Source: DATLXU01 sp035575515
GTDB lineage: Bacteria; Acidobacteriota; Blastocatellia; UBA7656
Assembly: GCA_035575515.1 (NCBI GenBank)
Contig: DATLXU010000107.1
Coordinates: forward strand, 1 to 9,346
Direction of reading: 5' to 3'
Length of the DNA stretch: 9,346 bases
The position numbers were made by a program, and so were the translations under genes. Under the pieces are notes generated by a model. The model was not told the origin of the DNA. It searched no databases and saw nothing but the letters and a program-made list of their open reading frames with translations. Below are positions 1 through 6,499 of the stretch, in pieces (position 1 is the stretch's first letter; every line of letters begins with the position of its first letter).

Positions 1-89
1 TCAGCAAGTTCTTGTTGCGTGTAGTCATCGTGGGTTTGATAAAATCGGATGATACGTTCACGCAGGTCATCAGAGTAGGGTAAAGCCAT
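1..89 (-). CDS. IS630-family transposase, N-terminal fragment (runs off left edge)
   Basis: Reading leftward from the ATG at 89-87 gives 29 codons beginning MALPYSDDLRERI and ending QQELA before the window ends. The opening 'PYSxDLRxRII' followed by a polar helix and an 'ELA' segment is the start of the N-terminal helix-turn-helix DNA-binding region of IS630/Tc1-type transposases, which cut and paste DNA into TA dinucleotides. The catalytic DDE domain would lie beyond the window, so whether the element is intact cannot be judged. No clear Shine-Dalgarno is visible, only a purine-rich AGAGAGA about 10 bases upstream. The frame overlaps the 3' end of the neighbouring truncated gene on the same strand, which suggests that the element landed inside that gene. 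Confidence 0.75.
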   Translation of the reverse strand, partial: MALPYSDDLRERIIRFYQTHDDYTQQELA

Positions 90-138
90 GCCTATATTCT
101 CTCTGAAGCTCTGCCGTACACGCAACTGAAAACCGATC
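1..138 (-). mobile_element. Partial IS630-type insertion element, one end only
   Basis: The transposase start and about 50 bases upstream of it look like the right end of an IS630-family element. These elements insert at TA and duplicate it. In the disrupted gene the homologous-looking protein sequence stops making sense after ...ATKL, whose Leu codon CTA contains a TA at 139-140, so I place the boundary at 138/139. Other TA dinucleotides nearby (118-119, 92-96) cannot be excluded, because the opposite inverted repeat is outside the window. The family assignment is seen from the protein; the exact boundary is inferred. Confidence 0.5.
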
Positions 139-732
139 TAGCTTCGTCGCGACGAAGTTATTGATCGCGGCGACATTTCCTTCGTGAGTCGTTTCGCCCG
201 CAGTCAAATCCTGATAGAGCTTTCTGTAATAGTCTCTGTTCTCGAAATCGTATTGCTGAAAAGAGATCAGGTTCGCGCCCGGCAGTTGATCGAGATAAAC
301 CTCAGCCGCATCATCGAGCGATAATCTTCCAACATTGAAAACTCCGCCTGGCGGAAACGACGGCGGCGCGAGGATTTTAATTCTCCTGCCGGTGCGCTCA
401 TCGGTTGAAACAACCAGTTCATAGCTTGCGCCTGAATACCATGCGACATCGGGAAGTGTGAACCTGCCTTCATCGTCACACATCGCTGCCCAGCCTGATT
501 TGGAATCGAGAACCTGAACTTCTGCGCCCGCCAGCCCTGTTTCTCCTTTGATTGATATAAGCCTTGACTCCTGACCCGCCCATTTGCTCAAGGTCATCTC
601 CACAGCAACGAATATCCTCTTTATCTTGTGGCGCAAGCGCGCCGAAAAAGAGAAAGGCGAGTACAGCACTGCTGCAATTGTCGTGAGAGCGACTACAGCG
701 ATGAGCAACCTTCGCTTAGGGCGCAGGCGCAT
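70..732 (-). CDS. Membrane-anchored protein with carboxypeptidase-regulatory-like domain, truncated by an IS
   Basis: The 220-residue frame starts at an ATG (732-730) with a good GGAGG at 743-739. Residues about 9-29 are one hydrophobic segment after a basic N-terminus (RLRPKRR), so it is a signal anchor. Residues about 58-118 have the pattern of a carboxypeptidase regulatory-like beta-sandwich (KGETGLAGAEVQVLDS ... DEGRFTLPDV). Near the end, 'NVAAINNFVATKL' resembles the helix that precedes the catalytic Cys of transglutaminase-like proteins, but no Cys/His/Asp core follows. After residue 198 about 22 residues appear to be read from IS DNA. I infer that the original gene was longer and lost its enzymatic part. 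It sits 39 bases downstream of the glycosyltransferase gene, probably in the same transcript. It could be a pseudogene. Confidence 0.65.
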   Translation of the reverse strand: MRLRPKRRLLIAVVALTTIAAVLYSPFSFSARLRHKIKRIFVAVEMTLSKWAGQESRLISIKGETGLAGAEVQVLDSKSGWAAMCDDEGRFTLPDVAWYSGASYELVVSTDERTGRRIKILAPPSFPPGGVFNVGRLSLDDAAEVYLDQLPGANLISFQQYDFENRDYYRKLYQDLTAGETTHEGNVAAINNFVATKLDRFSVACTAELQREYRHGFTLL

Positions 733-771
733 GGAAATCCTCCAGAGAAGTATTTTGCTTTTGAGTTACTC

Positions 772-1536
772 TTATGAAGAATGATCCATAGCCTTATCAC
801 TTGCAGGCTGAGGCGGCATTTGCTCTACGGGTTTATAAACCGAACGGCGGACTTTGATCGAATATTTTAATATGCACCACAGCGCTTGCAATCCGTCCTT
901 CCATCCGATCTTCTTCCCTTCGTCGTATGTGCGCCCCGAATAAGAGATGCCTACTTCATAAATGCGCAGCCGCATTCGCGCGACCTTCATTGTTATCTCA
1001 GGCTCGAACCCGAAGCGGTTCTGCTCGATCTTAATCGCCTGAATGGCCTCACGTCGGAAGACCTTGTAGCCCGTCTCCATGTCTGTGAGATTCAGGTTCG
1101 TGAACATATTCGATATGAGCGTCAGAAAGCGATTGCCGACCGAATGCCAGAAGAACAACACGCGGTGCTCTTTCGTCGTCAAAAAGCGCGAGCCGTAAAC
1201 GACATCGGCTTTGCCTTCGATGAGCGGCTTGAGCAAGACGTGATAATCAGCCGGGTCGTATTCAAGATCAGCGTCTTGCACCAGAACATAATCTCCTGTT
1301 GCCTGTTGAAACCCGACTCTTAAAGCCGCGCCCTTGCCGCGATTCTTCGGCTGAAGAAATACGCGCAGGTTGTTGTGCTCTTTTTCAAGCTGCGCGAGCT
1401 GTTCGCGCGTGCCGTCGGTTGAGCAGTCGTCAACCACGATTATCTCTTTAGGAAGGTCGACGGCCTGCACGCGGCGGATTATCTCCGCGATGGTCGCCGC
1501 TTCGTTGTAGGCCGGGATCACAACTGAAATCTTCAT
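772..1536 (-). CDS. Family 2 glycosyltransferase, DPM1/polyprenyl-phosphate type
   Basis: This 254-residue cytoplasmic GT-A enzyme likely transfers a sugar from a nucleotide donor to a polyprenyl phosphate or another envelope acceptor. Residues 5-12 (VVIPAYNE) form the first donor-binding strand, residues 34-43 hold VVDDCSTDGT, and residues 88-90 form the metal-binding DxD motif (DAD in VQDADLEYDP). 'TDMETGYKVFRREA' and 'RFGFEPEIT' further on are typical of the DPM1-like subgroup. No membrane segments follow, so this is the single-domain form. I chose the ATG at 1536 because family members start M-K-I-S-V-V-I-P. A TTG at 1572-1570 would add 12 polar residues; neither start has a strong Shine-Dalgarno. 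It lies between a GT-C membrane glycosyltransferase and an anchored protein, fitting lipid-linked sugar metabolism. Confidence 0.87.
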   Translation of the reverse strand: MKISVVIPAYNEAATIAEIIRRVQAVDLPKEIIVVDDCSTDGTREQLAQLEKEHNNLRVFLQPKNRGKGAALRVGFQQATGDYVLVQDADLEYDPADYHVLLKPLIEGKADVVYGSRFLTTKEHRVLFFWHSVGNRFLTLISNMFTNLNLTDMETGYKVFRREAIQAIKIEQNRFGFEPEITMKVARMRLRIYEVGISYSGRTYDEGKKIGWKDGLQALWCILKYSIKVRRSVYKPVEQMPPQPASDKAMDHSS

Positions 1537-1616
1537 CTGCTGTTTGCTTTCATCCTGCTCGGTCGAATTCAAAAACCAGACGGATAGTAATTGCCGCCGC
1601 GCGCAAAAGTCAACGG

Positions 1617-1720
1617 CAGTTGCCAGTTGCCAGTGGTCAGTAGCAGAATGGCAATAGTCTTGAAACTGGCTCTGGGAGCCTGTTTGGAGGCGATAACGCT
1701 ATTGTAACTGACCACTGACT
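1617..1720. repeat. Short interspersed element A: heptamer arms around a hairpin core
   Basis: The left arm has four heptamers in phase (CAGTTGC, CAGTTGC, CAGTGGT, CAGTAGC; 1617-1644) and the right arm two (ACTGACC, ACTGACT; 1707-1720). CAGTGGTCAGT at 1631-1641 is a perfect 11-bp inverted match to 1707-1717. The core, 1659-1703, contains GGCTCTGGGAGCC, which can fold as a 5-bp stem with a 3-base loop, flanked by AAAC and GTTT that extend the pairing with one mismatch. The core recurs at 8120-8162 in the opposite orientation. The right arm overlaps the TAG stop of the gene on its right. The arms resemble the short tandemly repeated heptamers known from cyanobacteria; the whole element resembles a MITE or REP-like unit. 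I do not recognise it as a named family. Confidence 0.7.
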
Positions 1721-3227
1721 AAAATTCTGCCAGCGCAAGTCCTCTGCCTGTGCCTTCGTGAATCACCTGCCAGCTTCGCGCACGGCTGCGAACCTCATCT
1801 AACTGTCTCACACACTCTTCATTGCCGAGATGAGTCCAGATTATCCAGGTCTTTTGACCTCGTTGTGGGAATCGCTTTTCGCTGCCGAACGCGACCTGCT
1901 CAACGGGCAAGCCGCCGGGCAGCGTCTTCACCTGCGCGATTGAGCAAGGATGCACCCACGCGGTGTTCGTCACGTTTGGGTCAATCAGTGATAAGATTGG
2001 CCGCAGGTTTTCGGCAGGCTCGCTTCTTATGAAATTCACGTACTCGCGCGCTGAGTGAAACAGCACGACTGCGCTAGCGAGCCAGAGTGAAATCAAAACG
2101 AGGTTGCGACTCTTTGAAAAACTCAGAATGAATAGCGCACCTTCGATGGCGAGAATTTGCAAATGGATCTGAGCGAACAGTACAACGCGGCCCGCGCAGA
2201 TCGGATAATTCGCAACCGCGCTCGCAAGCATCACACCCGCAATTAACACTATCGAGCCGAGCGAGCGCGAACCCCATCGCAAGTCACCGGTTCCAACGTC
2301 GCGCTTCTTACATCGCTTTATCACAGAGTACACGCCCGCGATTTGCAGCGGCGCGATGGACGCCGTCACAAACGGCTGGCGGCCATGCCAGCCCCACAGG
2401 AACTTTGCAATCAGCCGAAGCGTTGCGCCCCAACCCTCATTGAACGCCGAGCGAAGGATGCAATCTTTCCAGTAAGCGAAGTAAGCCTCGCTGTCTTGAA
2501 GATTGAAGCGATGATCCGTCCACCATAGGCTCAAAAGCGCGAGCGCCAGAGTTGCAGCAAAAATGAAAACGGCTTTCGAGTTGACGCGCCCTCCGGCGCG
2601 CCGGGCTTGATTGATGTACCACCCGGCGGCGCGCGCCCCCAGCGCAATTGGATATGTGTAGGAGAGCGCACAAGGAAGAGCGAGCAAAATCAAAAGCCAT
2701 TTCCGCTTGCCTTCAACGAGCGATTGCTTAAAAAACTCGTCGCCGACGACAAACGGGACGAGCGCAAGCATCACATCGAAGGTGTATTGCTTGAGCTGGA
2801 TGGCTTGGTCGAGCCAGAGCATTGAGCCGATAAAGGACGCGGCGGCAAGCAGCGCAACCGTCAAATACTCGCGCGACCTTTGCGCAAGCAGCCGCGCCCA
2901 CATTACTGTAGCAACAATAAAGCTCAGCGTCGGCAGTAGTCGCAGGTCCCAGATGTGATAGCCAAACGTTTCGCGCAGCGCGGCGATTGAGGCGAGATAG
3001 ATTCGCGGAAAGAACTGGCCATATTCAAGCGGGCCGAAGATTGATTGACGAGACGGCTCGAGCAGCGACGAGGCTATGAAGGCTTCGTCGAGCCAGAACG
3101 AAGGCTGCGCGATGTAGCGGATTATTCCCGCGAGGATGATTGCAGCCGCGGCAAAGAAAATAATCAGCCTATTGATGCGAGCGCGACTGCTTGCCGATGA
3201 GTTCGAGCGCACCGCATTATTAAGCAC
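1719..3227 (-). CDS. Polytopic membrane protein, probable GT-C fold (GT39-like) glycosyltransferase
   Basis: This 502-residue protein begins with a short polar cytoplasmic stretch and a first helix at about 20-36. 'IAQPSFWLDEAFIA' follows, with Asp47-Glu48. An acidic pair in the first periplasmic loop after helix 1 is the signature of GT-C enzymes (PMT/ArnT-like, family 39), which take sugars from polyprenyl-phosphate donors on the outer face of the membrane. Roughly ten further hydrophobic segments run to about residue 395, and a soluble domain of about 100 residues follows (with 'WVHPCSIAQVK' and 'IIWTHLG'). The start is GTG at 3227-3225; an ATG at 3231 leads to an immediate stop. The upstream Shine-Dalgarno is weak. 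Acceptor and sugar cannot be read from sequence. The adjacent DPM1-like enzyme could make its lipid-linked donor, which is an inference from position. Confidence 0.75.
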   Translation of the reverse strand: MLNNAVRSNSSASSRARINRLIIFFAAAAIILAGIIRYIAQPSFWLDEAFIASSLLEPSRQSIFGPLEYGQFFPRIYLASIAALRETFGYHIWDLRLLPTLSFIVATVMWARLLAQRSREYLTVALLAAASFIGSMLWLDQAIQLKQYTFDVMLALVPFVVGDEFFKQSLVEGKRKWLLILLALPCALSYTYPIALGARAAGWYINQARRAGGRVNSKAVFIFAATLALALLSLWWTDHRFNLQDSEAYFAYWKDCILRSAFNEGWGATLRLIAKFLWGWHGRQPFVTASIAPLQIAGVYSVIKRCKKRDVGTGDLRWGSRSLGSIVLIAGVMLASAVANYPICAGRVVLFAQIHLQILAIEGALFILSFSKSRNLVLISLWLASAVVLFHSAREYVNFIRSEPAENLRPILSLIDPNVTNTAWVHPCSIAQVKTLPGGLPVEQVAFGSEKRFPQRGQKTWIIWTHLGNEECVRQLDEVRSRARSWQVIHEGTGRGLALAEF

Positions 3228-3529
3228 TCATCCGAATGAAAATTCAATGCGCTAGATACTGAATAACCATGCTGCTCGTTTTAAGATATAATAGGCCGCA
3301 CCTGCGGGGACCCCGCAGAAGAATGATGAAATCTCTGCGCTTCTGTGACAGGCTGTCTCGCGTGCTGTAGATTGATGTGAAGCAACTCTGGATGATTTGA
3401 AAACTTTTATGGCGGTGAAATCCACGTGAATGCCACTCATACACAAACGCTGGACGAGCGAGCGCACGAGCAGAAAATAAAGCTGCGGCGCGCGATGACT
3501 TTTGAATAATAAATCGGAGCAATGAATCA
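3228..3529. other. 302-base non-coding spacer between divergent genes
   Basis: No convincing gene lies here. Minus-strand open frames across it lack family features and run into the cupin gene. It holds a candidate plus-strand promoter, a 17-base palindrome just after it, and a 15-codon plus-strand frame (3323-3370, starting MMKSLRF and ending LSRVL) with only a weak upstream AGAAG. If transcription starts near 3299, the cupin mRNA would have a leader of about 230 bases. I recognise no known riboswitch in it. Confidence 0.5.
3287..3318 (+). promoter_or_regulatory. Possible promoter -10 box and adjacent palindrome upstream of the cupin gene
   Basis: TATAAT at 3287-3292 is a perfect -10 hexamer in a locally AT-rich patch, although no good -35 lies 17 bases upstream. 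Ten bases after it, CTGCGGGG (3302-3309), A3310 and CCCCGCAG (3311-3318) form a perfect 8-bp inverted repeat around one central base. Its position at the expected transcript start fits either an operator for a dimeric repressor or a 5' hairpin in the leader. There is no T-run, so a terminator is unlikely. All function here is inferred. Confidence 0.35.
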
Positions 3530-3904
3530 ATGATCGTTATAAACCGCGATAGGGCAAGTGTCATCAACACTCGCCATGGCTCTGAGATTCGCCCGTTGAT
3601 TGATCGCACGACTTCAAGCATAACTCGTTGCAGTCTTGCCGAAGAGACGCTGCCGCCGGGTCGCGCCGTGACGCCTCATCATCACTGCGAGATCGAAGAG
3701 ATTTATTACATCCTCTCAGGTCGAGGCGTGATGACGGTTGGCGATGAGCGGCGCGAAGTCGGCGCGGGCGACGCTGTTTTTGTTCCGCGTGGCCACTTCC
3801 ACACGCTCGAAAACACGAGCGACGAGCCGGTTAAATTACTGCTCGTCTGCGGCCCCGCCTTCTTTTACGAAGATGAAGTAATGGAAATGCTGAACGCTGA
3901 ATGA
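3530..3904 (+). CDS. Single-domain cupin protein
   Basis: This 124-residue small beta-barrel protein carries both cupin motifs in full. Motif 1 is Gly44 ... His50-His51-His52 ... Glu56/Glu57 ... Gly64. Motif 2 is Gly80-Asp81 ... Pro86-Arg-Gly88 ... His91 ... Asn95 (GDAVFVPRGHFHTLEN). His50, His52, Glu56 and His91 are the likely ligands of one divalent metal. Such single cupins act as sugar isomerases, dioxygenases or small-molecule sensors, and the sequence alone does not decide which. Length is normal for the class. The start is ATG 3530 with GGAG at 3516-3519, ten bases away; a nearer ATG (3522) stops after three codons. It is a single plus-strand gene, converging on thiL 37 bases later. 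Confidence 0.88.
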   Translation: MIVINRDRASVINTRHGSEIRPLIDRTTSSITRCSLAEETLPPGRAVTPHHHCEIEEIYYILSGRGVMTVGDERREVGAGDAVFVPRGHFHTLENTSDEPVKLLLVCGPAFFYEDEVMEMLNAE

Positions 3905-3957
3905 TAAGCGATGAATTAAGGAGCTTCCTTGTGTGAATCGCTCATCGTTCATCGTTT
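3903..3957. terminator. Inverted-repeat region between convergent cupin and thiL genes
   Basis: Two nested stems are visible. AAGGA (3918-3922) pairs with TCCTT (3926-3930) around a GCT loop, and AGCGAT (3907-3912) pairs with ATCGCT (3937-3942). CGATGAA at 3909-3915 also matches TTCATCG at 3948-3954 in inverted orientation. On the minus strand the arm reads as heptamer-like units (CGATGAA, CGATGAG) that run into the last codons of thiL. It could serve as a bidirectional transcription stop, but there is no long T-run on either strand, so the terminator role is tentative. Confidence 0.4.
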
Positions 3958-4952
3958 CCTATTCTGTGCTCATAACCTGAAGGTGACAGCCTTTCAATCC
4001 TGCCGCTGTGCTCGAGCTGCAATCCTTTGCCATCGGTTATCTCTCCAATCGCTGTTATCATCATGCCAATCGCATTTGATAGTTCTGCAACACGATTCTG
4101 ATTTTCAGGCCGCGCGGTGAATAGCAACTCGTACTCTTCTCCGCCGTGAAGCGCGAGGTTGAAAGCGTCAAGTCCAATCCCCACCGAAAGCTCAAGCGCG
4201 CATCTGGCGACAGGAATCGCACTGGCATGAACGATAGCCCCGCAGCGACTCTCTTCGAGAATGTGTGAGAGGTCTGTGCTCAGCCCATCGCTTATATCAA
4301 TCATCGCCGTCGCGAGATGCGCTTCACCAATCGCGCGGCCGGCTTTCAATAATGGCTCAGGGTCAAGGTGCTTCCGTATCGCCCTCTGCCTGGCATCGTC
4401 GCGATTTTTCTCTTCGAGCCTGTAGCCTCGCTCAAGCAGCGCGAGTCCGAGCGCCGACGCGCCGAGCTTGCCCGTGACGTAAATGATATCCCCAACCTGA
4501 GCGCCGCTGCGCGTGACGGCTCCGCCTCTGGCGCACTCTCCAATTGCCACAGTGTCAATGAACAACGAATCGCGCGAACTCGATGTGTCGCCGCCGATGA
4601 TTGAGACACCGTAATCGTCGGCCAATTCGAACATGCCGTGAAATAACTCTTCAATAAGCTGCGCCGATAGCCCACCGGGCAGCGCGATGCTTGCGAGCGC
4701 AAAGCGGGCTGCGCCGCCCATCGCCGCCACGTCGCTCAAGGTCACGGCCAGAGCTTTGCGGCCTATCAGGCGAGGCGCGGCCCACTCCGAACGAAAGTGA
4801 ACGCCTTCGACCATCAGGTCAGAGCAGACAATCCAATCGCCTGCGCCGCCTGTTTCAATCACAGCCGCGTCATCGCCGATGCCGACCTTAACGCCGCTCG
4901 ATGCGCGTGAGTGTTTTCTTATCCACGAAATTATTTCCAACTCGCTAGGCAT
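3942..4952 (-). CDS. thiL: Thiamine-monophosphate kinase
   Basis: ThiL phosphorylates thiamine monophosphate with ATP to the cofactor thiamine diphosphate in the cytoplasm. The 336-residue protein has the family's motifs in order: GIGDDAAV (24-31, metal and phosphate binding), SDLMVEGVHF (44-53), KALAVTLSDVAAMGG (66-80) and IIGGDT (118-123). GGEEYELLFTARPE and an IGEITDG segment come near the C-terminus. Length is normal. The start is ATG 4952-4950; an AGGA about 13 bases upstream is a poor Shine-Dalgarno. No other thiamine gene is adjacent and no TPP riboswitch-like THI box is visible upstream. It is divergent from the zinc-ribbon gene. The last codons run through heptamer-like repeat DNA (ending GNDER), so the C-terminal tail may be repeat-derived. 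Confidence 0.95.
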   Translation of the reverse strand: MPSELEIISWIRKHSRASSGVKVGIGDDAAVIETGGAGDWIVCSDLMVEGVHFRSEWAAPRLIGRKALAVTLSDVAAMGGAARFALASIALPGGLSAQLIEELFHGMFELADDYGVSIIGGDTSSSRDSLFIDTVAIGECARGGAVTRSGAQVGDIIYVTGKLGASALGLALLERGYRLEEKNRDDARQRAIRKHLDPEPLLKAGRAIGEAHLATAMIDISDGLSTDLSHILEESRCGAIVHASAIPVARCALELSVGIGLDAFNLALHGGEEYELLFTARPENQNRVAELSNAIGMMITAIGEITDGKGLQLEHSGRIERLSPSGYEHRIGNDER

Positions 4953-5060
4953 GACGGCTTAAATCCTAGCACTCAAACAATTCTATAGAAAACCACTCCT
5001 CCCTATTGTAGAATGACCCTGCCCCGCCTCCGCTCGTGTTGCTTCTGGAGAAAGTTTCGG
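4953..5060. promoter_or_regulatory. Divergent promoter region between thiL and the zinc-ribbon gene
   Basis: This 108-base AT-richer spacer must drive two divergent genes. TAGAAT at 5009-5014 (plus) and TAGAAT at 4985-4980 (minus) are both near-consensus -10 boxes arranged back to back. Neither has a good TTGACA at 17 bases, so the assignment is tentative. The plus-strand box would put the transcript start after the ATG at 5013, which supports the downstream ATG at 5061 as the true start of the zinc-ribbon gene. Confidence 0.35.
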
Positions 5061-5771
5061 ATGGAGATTAAGAAAAGCGGCGCGATTGCGCGTGAACAAT
5101 CCAATTCTATGAGTGCAGCTTCAACCGATACTATCGAAATAGAGCTTTATGACGATCTCGTTGCTTTCAGCCAGATGTCTTCGGACGAACGACAGGTTAA
5201 GGCGGAACGATACTCTGGCGCAAGCGAACTGAGTTCCCCTGCGCAACCGGAAAGTGAGATTACTTATACGAATCCGTCAGGCGGGGACATCTCTGCGAGC
5301 GAGCTGCGCGAGGCTATTGCAGAAACAGCGCGTGATAGCACCCTTGATTTATCAGCAATCACAAGTGAACAAACTGCAAGCGCGGCAGAAAAATCATATC
5401 CGATTGGCGAAAGCGCGATCAGTCCGCTCGATGAATCTCTGTTCGAGCCGCAGCAGCCCGGCAAGCATAATGGCAATGGCAGCGGGCCTGTGATGAAGCA
5501 GGAGAATTGCGCTAATGTTCCGGCGACCTACAACAGAGAGAGCGCGCCGCTTGAAGACATCTGGTCGGGCACAGTTATTAAGACAGGACCTCTTACGACC
5601 TGCCCGGCATGCGGCAAGCCGCAGGTGGGAGATTTATTCTGCATCGCGTGCGGCGAATTTCTTCAAGCGGGTGATGAGAAGATAGCTACGGTATGCCGCG
5701 AGTGTGCTTCGATAGTCGGCAACGAAGATATGTTCTGCCCTGCGTGCGGCGCGGTTCTGTCAAACGATTGA
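5061..5771 (+). CDS. Low-complexity protein with C-terminal double zinc ribbon
   Basis: From the ATG at 5061 the protein has 236 residues; GGAG at 5047-5050 lies ten bases upstream. An ATG at 5013 would add 16 residues but has no Shine-Dalgarno and lies within a likely -10 box. Residues 1 to about 165 are polar, rich in Ser, Glu and Ala, and probably disordered, with a short acidic segment (IEIELYDDLVAFSQ) near residue 27. The C-terminus has two CxxC...CxxC knuckles: Cys181/184/194/197 and Cys212/215/226/229, a double zinc ribbon. No signal peptide or membrane helix is seen. Such ribbons usually mediate protein or nucleic-acid contacts; no enzymatic domain is present and the function is unknown. 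It converges on the Clp N-domain gene with only nine bases between stop codons. Confidence 0.8.
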   Translation: MEIKKSGAIAREQSNSMSAASTDTIEIELYDDLVAFSQMSSDERQVKAERYSGASELSSPAQPESEITYTNPSGGDISASELREAIAETARDSTLDLSAITSEQTASAAEKSYPIGESAISPLDESLFEPQQPGKHNGNGSGPVMKQENCANVPATYNRESAPLEDIWSGTVIKTGPLTTCPACGKPQVGDLFCIACGEFLQAGDEKIATVCRECASIVGNEDMFCPACGAVLSND

Positions 5772-5780
5772 GTTCAGTTG

Positions 5781-6461
5781 TCACTCCACTTCTGTGATCT
5801 TACTCCTGTCGTCATCGCTGATCACACCTTTACTCACAAGCAGGTTCAATAACATATCGAAAGCTGCTTCGATTGCCGCCGAGCCGCGATGCGCTTCGGC
5901 AAGCTCTCGAAATAACTCCTCGCGCGACAAGATGCCGCGCTCGGCCATCAGGCAGATCAACTTCGTAAACTGATAAGAAAGCTCTCTTCCGCTGTAAATT
6001 GTAAATCGCGGCGTGGCCGACCGGTCGGATAATCCTTCTTGATTGATGTAATCTATGGCTCTTTCTTCAGTCACTGCGCGCTCGCTTAAAATCTTGCTCG
6101 CGAGCGACTCTCCCTCTTTAATCAAACCGAGCAGCAAATGTTCGGTTCCGATGTGATAATGACCGAACCTGTCGCTACACTGAGCGGCGAGCGAAAGCGT
6201 TTGCTTTGCGCTTGGCGACAGTGGCAGGTCAACCGATGTCGGAACCTTATCGCGCATTGGGAACGCTACTTCAATCTCTTTGCGAATTGATTCAGCAGCC
6301 GAAAGCGGGTCGCTGAAGAAATGCTCTGTTATCTGCTTATCCTCGCGCAGCAGGCCCAAAAGAATATGCTCAGCTTCAATCGCCTGCGTTCCGAGCATGC
6401 TGGCTTCGTATCGGGCGAAGAAGATCACGCGCCGCGCTTTCTCGGTGTATTTTTCAAACAT
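5781..6461 (-). CDS. Stand-alone Clp N-terminal-domain protein (no ATPase)
   Basis: The 226-residue protein has the double Clp N repeat found at the front of ClpC and ClpA. Repeat 1 covers about 2-65 (FEKYTEKARRVIFFARYEA ... EAEHILLGLLRED) and repeat 2 about 79-140 (LSPSAKQTLSLAA ... GTEHLLLGLIKEG). In ClpC this domain docks adaptors and substrates for the AAA+ unfoldase. Here Walker A/B modules are absent; instead a helical tail of about 70 residues follows (ELSYQFTKLICLMAERGILSR). It may be an adaptor or competitor of a full Clp protein encoded elsewhere, which is an inference. The start ATG 6461-6459 has a strong AAGGAGG just upstream. It is the last gene of the iron-sulfur cluster, 38 bases after the scaffold gene, so it is probably cotranscribed. 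Confidence 0.87.
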   Translation of the reverse strand: MFEKYTEKARRVIFFARYEASMLGTQAIEAEHILLGLLREDKQITEHFFSDPLSAAESIRKEIEVAFPMRDKVPTSVDLPLSPSAKQTLSLAAQCSDRFGHYHIGTEHLLLGLIKEGESLASKILSERAVTEERAIDYINQEGLSDRSATPRFTIYSGRELSYQFTKLICLMAERGILSREELFRELAEAHRGSAAIEAAFDMLLNLLVSKGVISDDDRSKITEVE

Positions 6462-6499
6462 CCTGCCTCCTTCATTCTGCGAACGCGGGGAAGATCGGC

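Noticed and set aside
886..1323. 145-codon plus-strand frame opposite the family 2 glycosyltransferase
   Set aside because: Antisense shadow of a clear glycosyltransferase; no family features and no ribosome site evident.
1617..1644. CRISPR array
   Set aside because: The repeats are seven-base tandem units without spacers, and no cas genes are present.
3244..3621. Minus-strand frames in the spacer before the cupin gene
   Set aside because: They overlap the start of a convincing cupin gene, are rich in Arg and Ser without domain pattern, and have no Shine-Dalgarno.
4953..5060. TPP riboswitch upstream of thiL
   Set aside because: The spacer is too short and lacks the conserved CUGAGA and ACCUGA/GAUCUGG-type segments of THI boxes.
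5772..5780. Terminator between the zinc-ribbon and Clp N-domain genes
   Set aside because: Only nine bases separate the stop codons and no stem with a T-run is visible around them.
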